Positions 1-9,457 of a stretch of 64,000 nucleotides of DNA are shown here, piece after piece. The translations under genes were made by a program, and so were the position numbers. The stretch comes from an uncultured Lachnospiraceae bacterium. Its GTDB lineage: Bacteria > Bacillota > Clostridia > Lachnospirales > Lachnospiraceae. The notes beneath the pieces are model-generated. The model was not told where the DNA came from and searched no databases. It saw only the letters and a program-made list of their open reading frames with translations. The DNA lies in contig CAOKWI010000001.1 in the NCBI GenBank assembly GCA_948473115.1, forward strand, positions 1 to 64,000. The letters are read 5' to 3'. Positions within the stretch are counted from its first letter, which is position 1; every line of letters starts with the position of its first letter.

Positions 1-49
1 CAGAGGACTGAAAATCCTCGTGTCACTGGTTCGATTCCGGTTCTGGGCA
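1..49 (+). tRNA. tRNA-Phe (GAA), 3' part only
   Basis: The window opens inside a tRNA. A five-base-pair anticodon stem encloses the seven-base loop CTGAAAA, so the anticodon is GAA (Phe). The T arm with the TTCGATT loop follows (32-41 region), then the 3' acceptor strand TCTGGGC and discriminator A at 49. No CCA is encoded. The D arm and 5' acceptor strand lie outside the window. Confidence 0.9.
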
Positions 50-141
50 TTTTGTTGTGCATTTTGATCGATCCCAATGAAACGAAGCAAACGGTAAGGA
101 ACTGTTAATGACTCGATGAACCAGGGAGGAAGTATTGTACG

Positions 142-1695
142 GTGAAAAAAGGGCATTGGGGAAAGATAAATGAAAAGTGGTTTTGTAAGGTTTTTAGTGT
201 TCTGGCAGCGCTTATTTTTGCGCTGCTGTTTTATTATTGCCTGGGGGGCAGAGGCGTAAACACTGAAAATATACAGGACGAATATATTACATTGCAAAAA
301 GATTCTATTCTATGGAACCTTTTATTGCTGGGTGCCTTTATCGGAATATTGTATTTCTACGGAAAGGCAGAAAAGTTCTTTTTGCAAAAAAAACGCAGAA
401 ACATATTGTTAGCGGTACTGTGTGTTTTAGCGGTGCTGTTTGGGGTTTATTGGGTTAGAACCACCTGTACTTATCCCCAGGGTGATCAGGAATACATTTT
501 GATGCATGCAAGAAGCTTTCATTCAGGGGATTTTTCGGCTTTGGAAGATGGAGGCTATCTTTCCGTATATCCGCAGCAGCTGGGAATGGTGACTTTACTG
601 AGAATTTTAAGAGTATTTTTTGGGGATAGGGAGTATATTGTGTTCCAGTATCTGACAGCCGTCATGCTGCCTTTGATCATTGTCTCCGGTACGAAAGTGG
701 TGAGATACATTTCCGGGGATCATGTGAGGGCAGAGCTTTTCTATTTGCTATTTGTTTTTACCTGTTTTCCCATGTACGCCTATACGCCGTTTGTGTATGG
801 TGACTTGATTTCCCTGGAAGTGGGTATGACTGCAGTGTGGGCGTTATTGTCCTGCATGGAGCATTTTCGGGGCTGGAAGCTGATTTGGCTGGGAACAGCC
901 ATGGGGCTTATGGTAATTTTGCGGGAAAATATGCTTATTCTGGCGATTGCCATGGGAATAGTAGTTATGATTAAACTGATTTGTGATCCGGTGAGACGGC
1001 GACATCTCCTGGGAATGGGAATTGCAATGATCCTGGGGATTATTTGCTTTCAGAGCATGATAGAACTGACCTATTACAATGTCAGGGACAGGGAGGCAGA
1101 CGCGATCCCGGCAGCCGCATTTGTAGTCATGGGATTAAATGATGACTATGAACGTCCGGGTTGGAGCAACTGGTATAATATAAATCTTTTTTTTGAGTGT
1201 GACAGGGACGCTGAGAAAACGACAAGGCGTGCGATGGAGGATCTAAAATCTTATATCAGTCTATATAAAAGTGACCCGTCTTACATGGTGGATTTTTTTA
1301 CCAGAAAGATGCTCACCCAGTGGAACGCGCCAATGTATCAGTGTATCGTTATGAACTGCGGAGTGATAGGGGATCAGGGGAGAATTGCCCGAAATATTTA
1401 TGGACAGGGAATCCTTTTCAAGTGGATCGATCATTATATGAAGGTGTTCCAGCTTACTCTTTATTCTGCTATCCTGTTTTTGCTGATTGCGAGACGAAGG
1501 GATGAAGAATCGATCGAAAAGCATGTGCTGCTGATTGCTGTAGTTGGTGGATTTCTTTTCAGCCTTATCTGGGAGGCGAAAACCAGATATATTTTTCCGT
1601 ACCTGCTGATGCAGCTGCCTTATATGGCTGTCGGCGTCAATGAAATTTTGAAAATTATGGAAGCGAGGATGTCGCGAACCAAACAGGTTGTATAG
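142..1695 (+). CDS. Multi-pass membrane protein, GT-C glycosyltransferase-like
   Basis: 517-residue protein with an N-terminal membrane segment and roughly ten further hydrophobic segments. An extracytoplasmic loop after the early helices carries an acidic residue (GDQEY) followed by YPQQLG, which resembles GT-C/PMT-type membrane glycosyltransferases that use polyprenyl-linked sugar donors. That assignment is inferred from topology and this loop only. The start is GTG at 142, preceded by GGGAGGA at 124-130. It is transcribed alone after the tRNA and ends at a strong terminator. Its substrate cannot be told from the sequence; a wall or lipid-linked glycan role is plausible. Confidence 0.6.
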   Translation: MKKGHWGKINEKWFCKVFSVLAALIFALLFYYCLGGRGVNTENIQDEYITLQKDSILWNLLLLGAFIGILYFYGKAEKFFLQKKRRNILLAVLCVLAVLFGVYWVRTTCTYPQGDQEYILMHARSFHSGDFSALEDGGYLSVYPQQLGMVTLLRILRVFFGDREYIVFQYLTAVMLPLIIVSGTKVVRYISGDHVRAELFYLLFVFTCFPMYAYTPFVYGDLISLEVGMTAVWALLSCMEHFRGWKLIWLGTAMGLMVILRENMLILAIAMGIVVMIKLICDPVRRRHLLGMGIAMILGIICFQSMIELTYYNVRDREADAIPAAAFVVMGLNDDYERPGWSNWYNINLFFECDRDAEKTTRRAMEDLKSYISLYKSDPSYMVDFFTRKMLTQWNAPMYQCIVMNCGVIGDQGRIARNIYGQGILFKWIDHYMKVFQLTLYSAILFLLIARRRDEESIEKHVLLIAVVGGFLFSLIWEAKTRYIFPYLLMQLPYMAVGVNEILKIMEARMSRTKQVV

Positions 1696-1702
1696 AAATT
1701 AT

Positions 1703-1744
1703 AGCATTAGAAGGAAAGATTTATCCTTTTGGTGCTATTTTTTT
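1703..1744 (+). terminator. Intrinsic terminator
   Basis: A 13-bp stem (1703-1715 with 1724-1736, some G-T pairs) closes an eight-base loop and is followed by a run of eight T. It ends the membrane glycosyltransferase transcript. Confidence 0.85.
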
Positions 1745-1755
1745 ATATGAAATTA

Positions 1756-1764
1756 TGCTATAAT
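1756..1764 (+). promoter_or_regulatory. Extended -10 promoter
   Basis: TGC directly followed by TATAAT (1759-1764) forms an extended -10 element 51 bases before the next ATG. No good -35 is visible because the upstream position is the T-run of the preceding terminator, which fits an extended -10 promoter. Confidence 0.5.
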
Positions 1765-1814
1765 TTTTATGTGTATCCTTTTGGACGGAAATATATAAGA
1801 CATGGAGAAATACG

Positions 1815-3692
1815 ATGAACCAGGAAAGCAATGACAGTAAAACAAATAATATTGGCAGTAAACCAGGTGAAGTGGACAGTAAGACAGAACGGATGGATAG
1901 CGGTACTATAAATGCCCAGGAGAAGGAAGGGAAGGGAGAAACCGAGAAAGAAGCAAAAGAAGAAGCGGAGAAAGAGACAAGAGAAGAAGTCAAGAAAGAA
2001 GTACGGGAAGAAGCAGAGAAAGAGATAAAAGAAAAAGTCCAAAAAGAGATAAAGGAAAAAGCCCCAAAAGCGACAAAAGAAAAAGCCAGGAAAGAAACAA
2101 AGGAAACAAAGGAAAGAAACGGAAACGGTCAGAGTACGAAAGACCAGGAAGAAGAAAACAGTAACGGCGAAAAGAACAGCGAAGGGAAAACGAAACGGAA
2201 AACCGGAAAGAAAAAAAAGATCCTGATTCCGGTGGGTATCTTTGTCGTTTTGGCAGCGGCCTGCATCTGTGCCTATAGCGTGATCGCCTATTCTTATCAG
2301 GAAAAATTTTTACCGGGTACATGGATCAACGGGATCGACTGCGCGGAAATGGATGGCGCCCAGGTGGCTGCCCTTCTGGAAAACCAGTTGCAGGTGTACC
2401 GTCTGGAAGTTACGGGACGGGATTATGCGAGCGGTGCCCCGGGGGCGACTCTCGGGCAGGTTACGGCGGAGGATATCCACCTGACATATGGAGACAACGG
2501 CCGGGAGACGGTTGATCAACTCCTGGCCGGGCAGAACTGCTTTACATGGCTATATCGGAAATGGACTGACAATACATATTCTTTCCAGCTGTCCCAGGGA
2601 GTTTCTTATGAGGAAGACTGTTTAAGGAACATTGTGAGTGAATGGGAGGCATGTCAGCCCGGCAATATGACAGCACCCAGGGATGCCTGTATCAGTGAGT
2701 ATTCCGATAAGCTGAAAGGATATGAGGTGATTCCGGAGGTAGAGGGAACGGAATTTGACGTGGAGAAGCTTTTGGAATTGATGGATGCGGCAGTTCTTTC
2801 CCAGGATACTTCTCTCGACCTGGAGGAAGAGGGGTGCTACGAAGCGCCTGCAGTCAGGCGGGATGCAGCCGAACTTACGGAGCCGGTGGAAACTGCAAAC
2901 AAGTGGCTTGGCGCCAGGATCACTTATGACTGGAACGGCACGGAGGTAGTGGTGGATACAGGGCTGCTGAAGGACTGGATCACAATGGAAAAGGATGGCG
3001 CCGCGCTGGATGAAACCGCGGTAGCAGAATTTGTGAAAGAGCAGGCGGAGGCAAACGACACTTACGGGAAGAGAAGAAGCTTCCTGACCACACTGGGTGT
3101 GGAACTGTCCCTGCCCAGCGGCTATTACGGCTGGCTGACAGATCAGGAGGCTGAGACGGAGGAACTGATCAGGGCGATCAGCCAGGGGAAAACCGTGTCA
3201 AGGGAACCGGTGTATGCCAGCACCGCCAGGCAGAAGGGCATGAGCGATATCGGAAATTCCTATGTGGAGGTGGATCTGACACATCAGCATCTTTATCTCT
3301 ATGAGGGAGGATCGGTGATATTTGAGACGGATTTCGTGTCCGGCAGTATGAGCTCCACTCCCGACTGTGTGACTCCGGAGGGCGTCTTCGGGATCACGTA
3401 TAAGACCACAAACGCGGTCCTCAGAGGCGCCAATTATGAGACGCCTGTCAATTATTGGATGCCCTTTTACGGAAATTACGGTCTGCACGATGCCACCTGG
3501 AGGAGCGAGTTTGGTGGACAGATTTACATAACAGACGGATCCCACGGCTGTGTCAATCTTCCCCTGGATGCAGCTGCGACCATATACGGGCATATGTCTA
3601 CGGGTTTTCCGGTCATTTGTTATTATTATCAGGTTGATCCCCTTGCGCAGCCTGTGGAAGAAAATTGGGATGATGATGAGGATGAGGAGTAA
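1815..3692 (+). CDS. Membrane-anchored L,D-transpeptidase (YkuD) with charged N-terminus
   Basis: 625 residues. Residues 1-135 are almost entirely Lys/Glu/Arg/Thr and predicted cytoplasmic. A single membrane segment at about 137-160 follows, then a PG_binding_4-type region, then a YkuD catalytic domain (about 470-610) with the motif SHGCVN at 576-581; Cys579 is the expected nucleophile and an upstream conserved His lies in YGLHD. Such enzymes make 3-3 peptidoglycan cross-links or attach proteins to peptide stems outside the membrane. The next gene starts 5 bases after the stop, so the two are probably co-transcribed. The cytoplasmic polyampholyte tail is unusual for the family. Confidence 0.88.
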   Translation: MNQESNDSKTNNIGSKPGEVDSKTERMDSGTINAQEKEGKGETEKEAKEEAEKETREEVKKEVREEAEKEIKEKVQKEIKEKAPKATKEKARKETKETKERNGNGQSTKDQEEENSNGEKNSEGKTKRKTGKKKKILIPVGIFVVLAAACICAYSVIAYSYQEKFLPGTWINGIDCAEMDGAQVAALLENQLQVYRLEVTGRDYASGAPGATLGQVTAEDIHLTYGDNGRETVDQLLAGQNCFTWLYRKWTDNTYSFQLSQGVSYEEDCLRNIVSEWEACQPGNMTAPRDACISEYSDKLKGYEVIPEVEGTEFDVEKLLELMDAAVLSQDTSLDLEEEGCYEAPAVRRDAAELTEPVETANKWLGARITYDWNGTEVVVDTGLLKDWITMEKDGAALDETAVAEFVKEQAEANDTYGKRRSFLTTLGVELSLPSGYYGWLTDQEAETEELIRAISQGKTVSREPVYASTARQKGMSDIGNSYVEVDLTHQHLYLYEGGSVIFETDFVSGSMSSTPDCVTPEGVFGITYKTTNAVLRGANYETPVNYWMPFYGNYGLHDATWRSEFGGQIYITDGSHGCVNLPLDAAATIYGHMSTGFPVICYYYQVDPLAQPVEENWDDDEDEE

Positions 3693-3697
3693 TTGAA

Positions 3698-4255
3698 ATG
3701 TCAGAGCCAGTAAGGAAGCGGCGTACAGCAAAGCAGGCAGAAAACTGGAAAAGGGCGCTGGAGCGTCATCGGGAGGTGCAGAGGCAGATTCAGGAAAACG
3801 CAGCGGACATCCTGCATTCTGCGAACTTCCGCAGAACCAGACAGCATATCCAGCATGGCGATGTAACGGTGAATGAACATGTATTGAATGTGGCAAGGTA
3901 CAGTGTCGCGCTCAGCGACATACTCCATATTCCATGCCATCGGAAGGAACTGATCAGGGGAGCGCTGCTCCACGATTATTTTCTCTACGACTGGCATGAA
4001 CCACACAAGGTCAATCCTTTGAAGCTGCATGGTTTTTTCCATCCGGGGATCGCGCTGGCAAACGCGCTCAAGGAGTATGACCTGACGGACAGGGAAAAGG
4101 ATATCATCAGAAAGCATATGTGGCCTCTGACAGCCATACCTCCCATGTGCCGTGAGGCGTGGATTGTCACGGCGGCGGATAAATACTGTTCGTTAATGGA
4201 AACCATACACATTTACAAAGGGCACGGCGCACAGCTGCCCGAGCTAAGGGAATAA
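3698..4255 (+). CDS. HD-domain phosphohydrolase
   Basis: 185 residues. A conserved His (EHVLNVARYS) precedes the LLHDYFLYD segment, giving the H...HD metal-binding pattern of HD phosphohydrolases, with later His and Asp residues (RKHMW, ADKYC) consistent with the fold. Members hydrolyse nucleotides or nucleotide second messengers; the substrate cannot be assigned here. It starts 5 bases after the L,D-transpeptidase and is followed 4 bases later by the decarboxylase, so it sits in one transcription unit. Confidence 0.8.
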   Translation: MSEPVRKRRTAKQAENWKRALERHREVQRQIQENAADILHSANFRRTRQHIQHGDVTVNEHVLNVARYSVALSDILHIPCHRKELIRGALLHDYFLYDWHEPHKVNPLKLHGFFHPGIALANALKEYDLTDREKDIIRKHMWPLTAIPPMCREAWIVTAADKYCSLMETIHIYKGHGAQLPELRE

Positions 4256-4259
4256 CGGG

Positions 4260-5690
4260 TTGGAACATTTATTCGACAAACTGGGGGGGTATGGGCGGGG
4301 AGATATCTATCCTTATCATATGCCCGGTCATAAACGCCAAAGCTGGGGAAAGCTTCCACAGGAGATGTATCTTCGGGATATTACAGAGATAGACGGTTTT
4401 GACGACCTGCACCAGCCGGAGGGAATTCTGAAGGAGCTTCAGGAACATGCGGCGGCTCTCTATGGCTCGGAGGAGAGTTTTTATCTGGTCAACGGGAGCA
4501 CTGCAGGGATACTGAGCGCCGTCAGCGCGGCGCTTCCCGAAGGCGGACATATCCTGATGGCGCGAAACTGTCATAAGGCGGCGTATCATGCCGTATATTT
4601 GAGAAATCTGTCAGTATCCTATCTGTACCCGCCGCTGATGGAGGAATACGATATCCTGGATGGGATGACACCGGATCAGGTCAGGGAAGCGCTGGAGAGG
4701 GAGCCGGATATCGGTGCAGTCCTGATCGTATCGCCTACCTACGAGGGGCGGATTGCCGATGTCAGAAGGATCGCGGAAGCGGTGCATGAGAAGGGTCTGC
4801 CCTTGATCGTGGACGAGGCCCACGGGGCACATCTCGGATTTTCCGGAGACTTTGCGGAAAACAGCTGTCAGGCCGGCGCTGACCTGGTCATCCACAGCGT
4901 CCACAAAACACTGCCGGCGCTGACGCAGACGGCGCTTTTGCATGTGAACGGGAATCGGATAGACAGGGCGCTGCTGCGCCGCTTCCTGCATATTTATCAG
5001 TCCAGCAGCCCATCTTATCTGCTGATGGCAGGGATTGACAATGCTTTGCAGTACGTGGAGGAAGCAGGAGAGAAAGCATTTACAGATTTTGCGGCGCGTT
5101 ATAGAAAGCTGCTTGCAGACCTGGCGCCATGCAGGAAGCTGCGGTTCCTGCCCCTGGAGCAGAAGAGGCAGGATATTGGGAAGCTGCTGATATCGACAAA
5201 AGCGACAAACATGACAGGAAAGAGACTGTATGATCTTCTTTTGAAAAAGTATCATTTACAGCTTGAGATGGCAGCCGAAACCTATGCCCTCGCCATGTTT
5301 ACCGTGAATGATACGGAGGAAGGCTATGGGCGTATGCTGGCAGCCCTTTTACAGATCAATGACGCATTGGATGCCGGGGAGACGGGAGAAGTCATCGATG
5401 GAGGGTATCCCGGATATCCTCCGCAGGTGGATCCGGGGGATCAGATATCCCTTGCCCGGGCATGGGACAGGAAGAAACGATATGTGCCCCTGGAGGAGAG
5501 TGCGGGCTGCCGCGCAGGCGAATTTGTGAATCTGTATCCGCCGGGCGTTCCTCTGCTGGTTCCGGGGGAGCGGATTGTCCCGCAGCTGGCGGAGGATCTC
5601 AGACGCTGTCTGGAGATGGGATTGAAAATGCAGGGACTGGAAGTGGAGGAGAACACGATACGGATCAGTGTCCTGGAGGATGGGACATGA
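4260..5690 (+). CDS. Orn/Lys/Arg decarboxylase family PLP enzyme (YaaO-like)
   Basis: 476 residues with a fold-type I PLP domain. The pyridine-binding Asp is in VDEAHGAHLG and the Schiff-base Lys in SVHKTLPALTQ, both signatures of the Orn/Lys/Arg decarboxylase major domain; a smaller C-terminal domain contains PPGVPLL. B. subtilis YaaO occupies the same place before tmk-yaaQ-yaaR-holB-ricT. The start is TTG at 4260; no ATG in frame lies nearby and the upstream gene ends at 4255. The true substrate (arginine, lysine or another amine precursor) is not decided by the sequence. Confidence 0.85.
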   Translation: MEHLFDKLGGYGRGDIYPYHMPGHKRQSWGKLPQEMYLRDITEIDGFDDLHQPEGILKELQEHAAALYGSEESFYLVNGSTAGILSAVSAALPEGGHILMARNCHKAAYHAVYLRNLSVSYLYPPLMEEYDILDGMTPDQVREALEREPDIGAVLIVSPTYEGRIADVRRIAEAVHEKGLPLIVDEAHGAHLGFSGDFAENSCQAGADLVIHSVHKTLPALTQTALLHVNGNRIDRALLRRFLHIYQSSSPSYLLMAGIDNALQYVEEAGEKAFTDFAARYRKLLADLAPCRKLRFLPLEQKRQDIGKLLISTKATNMTGKRLYDLLLKKYHLQLEMAAETYALAMFTVNDTEEGYGRMLAALLQINDALDAGETGEVIDGGYPGYPPQVDPGDQISLARAWDRKKRYVPLEESAGCRAGEFVNLYPPGVPLLVPGERIVPQLAEDLRRCLEMGLKMQGLEVEENTIRISVLEDGT

Positions 5691-5792
5691 ATTCAGAACC
5701 GTGCCTGTGGAAAAGGCACAGGCAGTACGCTGGTCCGATTTCCTTTAAAACTAAAAAGCTGCTTATATAAGAAGCACAGAAAGGTTGTCAAT

Positions 5793-7208
5793 ATGAGAAA
5801 AACGAAAATTATCTGTACCATAGGGCCTGCCAGTGAAAGCGAGGAAAGGCTGCGTGAGCTGATGCTTGCCGGAATGAATGTTGCCAGGTTTAATTTTTCA
5901 CATGGGACTCATGAACAGCAAAAAGAAAAATATCATCGCGTCCTGAAAGTCCGGAAGGAATTAGGCCTTCCAGTGGCGACGCTGCTGGATACCAAGGGAC
6001 CGGAAATACGTCTCCGCGATTTTGAGGGAGGCAGGGCAGAACTGACGGCAGGACAGCGGTTCGTACTGACTACGGAAGAAATTTTGGGCACTGCTGAGAG
6101 GGCGGCAATCTCCTATAAGAATTTGAAAGACGATATTTCCGTGGGAACCATCATTCTGATTGATGACGGACTGATCGAGATGAAGGTGGAAGAGATTTCC
6201 GGCGAAGAGATTGTGTGTCGGGTGGTAAATGGCGGATCTGTCTCCAACCATAAAGGTGTAAATGTGCCCGGTGCGATTCTTTCCATGCCTTATATCAGTG
6301 AAGTGGACAGAGCCGATATCCTGTTTGGCATTGAGATGGGATTTGAATTTCTTGCGGCATCCTTTGCCAGGACGAAGGAGGACATTGAAGAGATCCGTGG
6401 GATCCTGAAAGAGCATGGCAGCGACATGAAGATCATTGCCAAGATTGAAAATATGCAGGGCATCCAGAATCTGGAGGAAATCCTGGATGCGTCCGACGGC
6501 ATCATGGTTGCCAGAGGGGATATGGGTGTGGAGATTCCCCTGGAAGAGGTGCCTGCCTTCCAGAAGAAGATGATCAAAATGGCGAATGCCCGTGGAAAGC
6601 ATGTGATCACGGCTACCCAGATGCTGGAATCCATGATCAAGAATCCCAGACCCACCAGGGCGGAGGCCACTGACATTGCCAATGCAATTTATGACGGGAC
6701 TACGGCCATTATGCTTTCCGGAGAGAGCGCCGCGGGCCAGTATCCCGTGGAAGCGGTGAAGACAATGGCGAGGATTGCTGTCAGTACAGAGAAGGATATT
6801 GACTACCGCGGCAGAATGAAGCAGAATGACAAAGGCGACAAGACGGACATTACCATGGCTATCGCCTATGCGACCTGTACCGCGGCGGCGGACTTGAATG
6901 CGGCGGCCATCATCACTGTCACCATGTCCGGATTTACGGCGGAGGCGATCTCGCGGTTTAAACCCGTATGCCCTGTGATCGGCTGTACGGTCAATGACCG
7001 CGTCTGCAAGCAGCTGAATCTGCTTTGGGGTGTCAATCCCTTGCTGATCGGGCGCAAGGAGAGCAGTGACGAACTGTTTTCAGCGGCCGTGGAGGAGGCG
7101 AGGCAGGCGGGCTATGTAAAACAGGGTGACACTGTTGTCATAACTGCAGGTGTGCCTTTGGGTATCGCGGGTACAACGAACATGATTCATGTGGTTGAGG
7201 TAGATTAG
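5793..7208 (+). CDS. pyk: Pyruvate kinase
   Basis: 471 residues, the standard length without the extra C-terminal PEP-utiliser domain found in some Firmicutes. It begins with RKTKIICTIGPAS, contains NFSHG, DTKGPEIR, the metal/PEP-binding ARGDMGVEIP and TQMLESM motifs, and ends with a C-terminal allosteric domain. It catalyses phosphoenolpyruvate + ADP to pyruvate + ATP in glycolysis. SD GAAAGG precedes the ATG. The intergenic region before it holds an 8-bp hairpin (5702-5724) without a T-run. Its position between yaaO-like and the kinase gene is not that of B. subtilis. Confidence 0.97.
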   Translation: MRKTKIICTIGPASESEERLRELMLAGMNVARFNFSHGTHEQQKEKYHRVLKVRKELGLPVATLLDTKGPEIRLRDFEGGRAELTAGQRFVLTTEEILGTAERAAISYKNLKDDISVGTIILIDDGLIEMKVEEISGEEIVCRVVNGGSVSNHKGVNVPGAILSMPYISEVDRADILFGIEMGFEFLAASFARTKEDIEEIRGILKEHGSDMKIIAKIENMQGIQNLEEILDASDGIMVARGDMGVEIPLEEVPAFQKKMIKMANARGKHVITATQMLESMIKNPRPTRAEATDIANAIYDGTTAIMLSGESAAGQYPVEAVKTMARIAVSTEKDIDYRGRMKQNDKGDKTDITMAIAYATCTAAADLNAAAIITVTMSGFTAEAISRFKPVCPVIGCTVNDRVCKQLNLLWGVNPLLIGRKESSDELFSAAVEEARQAGYVKQGDTVVITAGVPLGIAGTTNMIHVVEVD

Positions 7209-7210
7209 CT

Positions 7211-7795
7211 GTGGGAAAGATCGTATATCTTATGGGTAAAAGCTCGTCGGGAAAGGACACCATTTTTAAAAGGCTGCTGGCGGATTCCTCGCTGGGATTG
7301 AAGACCATCGTCCCATACACCACCAGACCCATCCGCAGCGGGGAACAGGACGGACTGGAATATCATTTTACGGATGAGGCAGGATATCAGAAGCTGCGGG
7401 AGAGCGGCAGGATTGTAGAGGAGCGTACCTATCAGACCTTTCACGGTAAATGGCGTTATTTTACAATAGATGACGGAAAGATCCGGTGGGACGGACAGGA
7501 TTATATCATGATCGGCACGCCGGAGGCTTACCTGAAAGTAAAGGATTATTTTGGAGAGGACAAAATGCTTCCTGTTATGATAGAATTAGATGACGGGATC
7601 CGGCTGGAACGTGCCCTGAGCAGGGAGAGGGAGCAGAAACATCCCAGGTATGAGGAAATGTGCCGCAGATTTCTGGTGGACAGCGAAGATTTCTCGGAGG
7701 AGAAGCTCCAGAATGCAGGTATTTCCCGGCGTTTTCAGAATGATGATCTGGAGAAATGCCTGGCGGAGATCTCGACTTATATAAGGAATAGTTAA
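7211..7795 (+). CDS. Guanylate kinase-like protein
   Basis: 194 residues. A P-loop GKSSSGKD lies at residues 9-16, followed by YTTRPIRSGEQDGLEYHF, the GMP-binding signature of guanylate kinases. The lid region is poorly conserved, so it may be a divergent paralogue rather than the essential Gmk. The GTG start is two bases after the pyk stop, implying translational coupling. In Bacillus the equivalent slot carries tmk; guanylate kinase-like genes often replace it in clostridia (inference). Confidence 0.8.
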   Translation: MGKIVYLMGKSSSGKDTIFKRLLADSSLGLKTIVPYTTRPIRSGEQDGLEYHFTDEAGYQKLRESGRIVEERTYQTFHGKWRYFTIDDGKIRWDGQDYIMIGTPEAYLKVKDYFGEDKMLPVMIELDDGIRLERALSREREQKHPRYEEMCRRFLVDSEDFSEEKLQNAGISRRFQNDDLEKCLAEISTYIRNS

Positions 7796-7802
7796 AGACC
7801 AT

Positions 7803-7886
7803 TAAGAACTGTTTCCGGACGATTTCAGTCAATGTGGGGAAATGATTCCGCTTGTGTGGTCGGAGGTTTTGAAACAGTTCCTTACG
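7803..7886. repeat. Imperfect inverted repeat with AACTGTTTC arms
   Basis: TAAGAACTGTTTCC (7803-7816) and its near inverse GAAACAGTTCCTTACG (7871-7886) flank 54 bases between the kinase gene and yaaR. The same GGAACTGTT core recurs near other gene ends in the first 13 kb. No T-run follows. Confidence 0.5.
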
Positions 7887-7943
7887 ATTATGCAGAATAT
7901 GACGATATATATATGAGGAGTAAAATGGAAGGAGGGCAGGCTC

Positions 7944-8384
7944 ATGGAGATTAAGGTAGGCCAGGTAAACCAGCCGGCGCCGGTGGAACAGGTGCAGGCC
8001 AATCAGCCTACGGACGGTTCCTTTAAATTTATGCTTGCCAGCCATGTGGAGGAGACAGAGCTTCAGGCCAGACTACAGTCGCTGATGGAGGAGATCACCA
8101 TGCAGGGCGAGAAGCTTGCCAAACGCCGCGATGTAAAGGATATGAAGCACTACAGGGGACTGGTGAAGGAATTTATGAATGAGATAGTGACCAGATCCCA
8201 TTCCTTTGCCAGGGAAAATTTCCTGGACAGGAGAGGCCGCCACAGAGTGTATGGTATCATTCGCCTGGTGGATGAAAATCTGGATCAGCTGGCGCAGGAG
8301 TTAATGAAGGATGAGAAGGATAATCTTGCCATCTTAAATAAAATTGGCGAGATCAGAGGATTGCTTTTAGACATATTTACTTAG
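7944..8384 (+). CDS. yaaR: YaaR family protein (DUF327)
   Basis: 146 residues, mostly helical, with the family core [13 protein letters not shown] and the ending [15 protein letters not shown]. The function is not established; it lies next to holB and ricT in Bacillus and clostridia, and this context supports the call. A strong SD (AAGGAGGG) precedes the ATG at 7944. Confidence 0.9.
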   Translation: MEIKVGQVNQPAPVEQVQANQPTDGSFKFMLASHVEETELQARLQSLMEEITMQGEKLAKRRDVKDMKHYRGLVKEFMNEIVTRSHSFARENFLDRRGRHRVYGIIRLVDENLDQLAQELMKDEKDNLAILNKIGEIRGLLLDIFT

Positions 8385-8457
8385 GAACTGCATCGTCAGA
8401 CGCGTATATCAGGCGTCACGAAGGGATGCTTCTTATGGACAAAAGAGAGGGACGAGG

Positions 8458-9450
8458 ATGGCGGGATTTCAGGATATTATCGGACAGGAACAGATCAAGG
8501 AGCACATGAGGAATGTCCTTGCTACGGGAAAGGTTTCCCATGCGTATATCATCAATGGGGAAAAATCCTCCGGCAAGGAATTCATTGCAAAAGTGTTTGC
8601 CATGGCATTGCAGTGTGAGAAGGGCGGGACGGATCCCTGTCAGGAATGTCGTTCCTGTAAACAGGCGCTTTCCGGCAACCATCCCGACATCATCAGAGTG
8701 ACGCATGAGAAGCCCAATACGATCAGTGTGGATGATATACGGACACAGGTAAACAATGATGTGGCCATCAAGCCCTACAGCAGCTCCCGCAAGATATATA
8801 TAGTCAATGAGGCGGAGAAGATGACGGCACAGGCACAGAACGCGCTGCTAAAGACGCTGGAGGAGCCGCCTGAATATACGGTGATCCTGCTTCTGACCGC
8901 CAATGTCAATTCCCTGCTTCCCACGATCTTAAGCCGGTGTGTGGTGCTGAATATGAAGCCGGTTCCGGATGAGCTGGTGAAGAAATTCCTGATGCATCAG
9001 ATGGAAGTGCCGGATTATAAAGCGGAAATCTGTGTGGCTTTTGCCAGGGGCAATATTGGAAAGGCGAAAGCGCTGGCTTCCAGTGAGGACTTTGAGAATG
9101 TAAAAGCGGAAGCGCTGTCCCTTTTAAAATACATCCGCGAGATGGAATTAAATGAGATGATTGCCGCCATCAAGAAGATCACAGAGTATAAGCTGGAGAT
9201 CAGCGATTATCTGGACATCATTGCGATCTGGTATCGGGATGTGCTGCTCTTTAAGGCGACCAACGACGTAAACCAGCTGGTATTCCGGGAAGAGATCCAG
9301 TCCCTGAGAAGGACGGCGCAGCACAGCAGCTATGAGGGAATCGAGAATATCATAGAGGCGCTGGAGAAGGCAAAGAGGCGCCTGGATGCCAATGTAAATT
9401 TTGAACTGACCATGGATATGCTGATGCTGACGATCCAGGAGAACAGTTGA
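8458..9450 (+). CDS. holB: DNA polymerase III subunit delta'
   Basis: 330 residues. The clamp-loader AAA+ domain has a Walker A-like GEKSSGKE (34-41), a zinc-binding set of four cysteines (53, 61, 64, 67), NEAEKMTAQAQNALLKTLEE, and a sensor 1-like ILSRC. Delta' is the stator of the clamp loader that places the sliding clamp on DNA at the replication fork. SD GAGGGACGAGG lies directly upstream. Confidence 0.93.
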   Translation: MAGFQDIIGQEQIKEHMRNVLATGKVSHAYIINGEKSSGKEFIAKVFAMALQCEKGGTDPCQECRSCKQALSGNHPDIIRVTHEKPNTISVDDIRTQVNNDVAIKPYSSSRKIYIVNEAEKMTAQAQNALLKTLEEPPEYTVILLLTANVNSLLPTILSRCVVLNMKPVPDELVKKFLMHQMEVPDYKAEICVAFARGNIGKAKALASSEDFENVKAEALSLLKYIREMELNEMIAAIKKITEYKLEISDYLDIIAIWYRDVLLFKATNDVNQLVFREEIQSLRRTAQHSSYEGIENIIEALEKAKRRLDANVNFELTMDMLMLTIQENS

Positions 9451-9457
9451 GGGGCAG

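Noticed and set aside
5702..5724. Hairpin before pyk as terminator or riboswitch
   Set aside because: Only an 8-bp stem, no T-run and no recognised riboswitch core.
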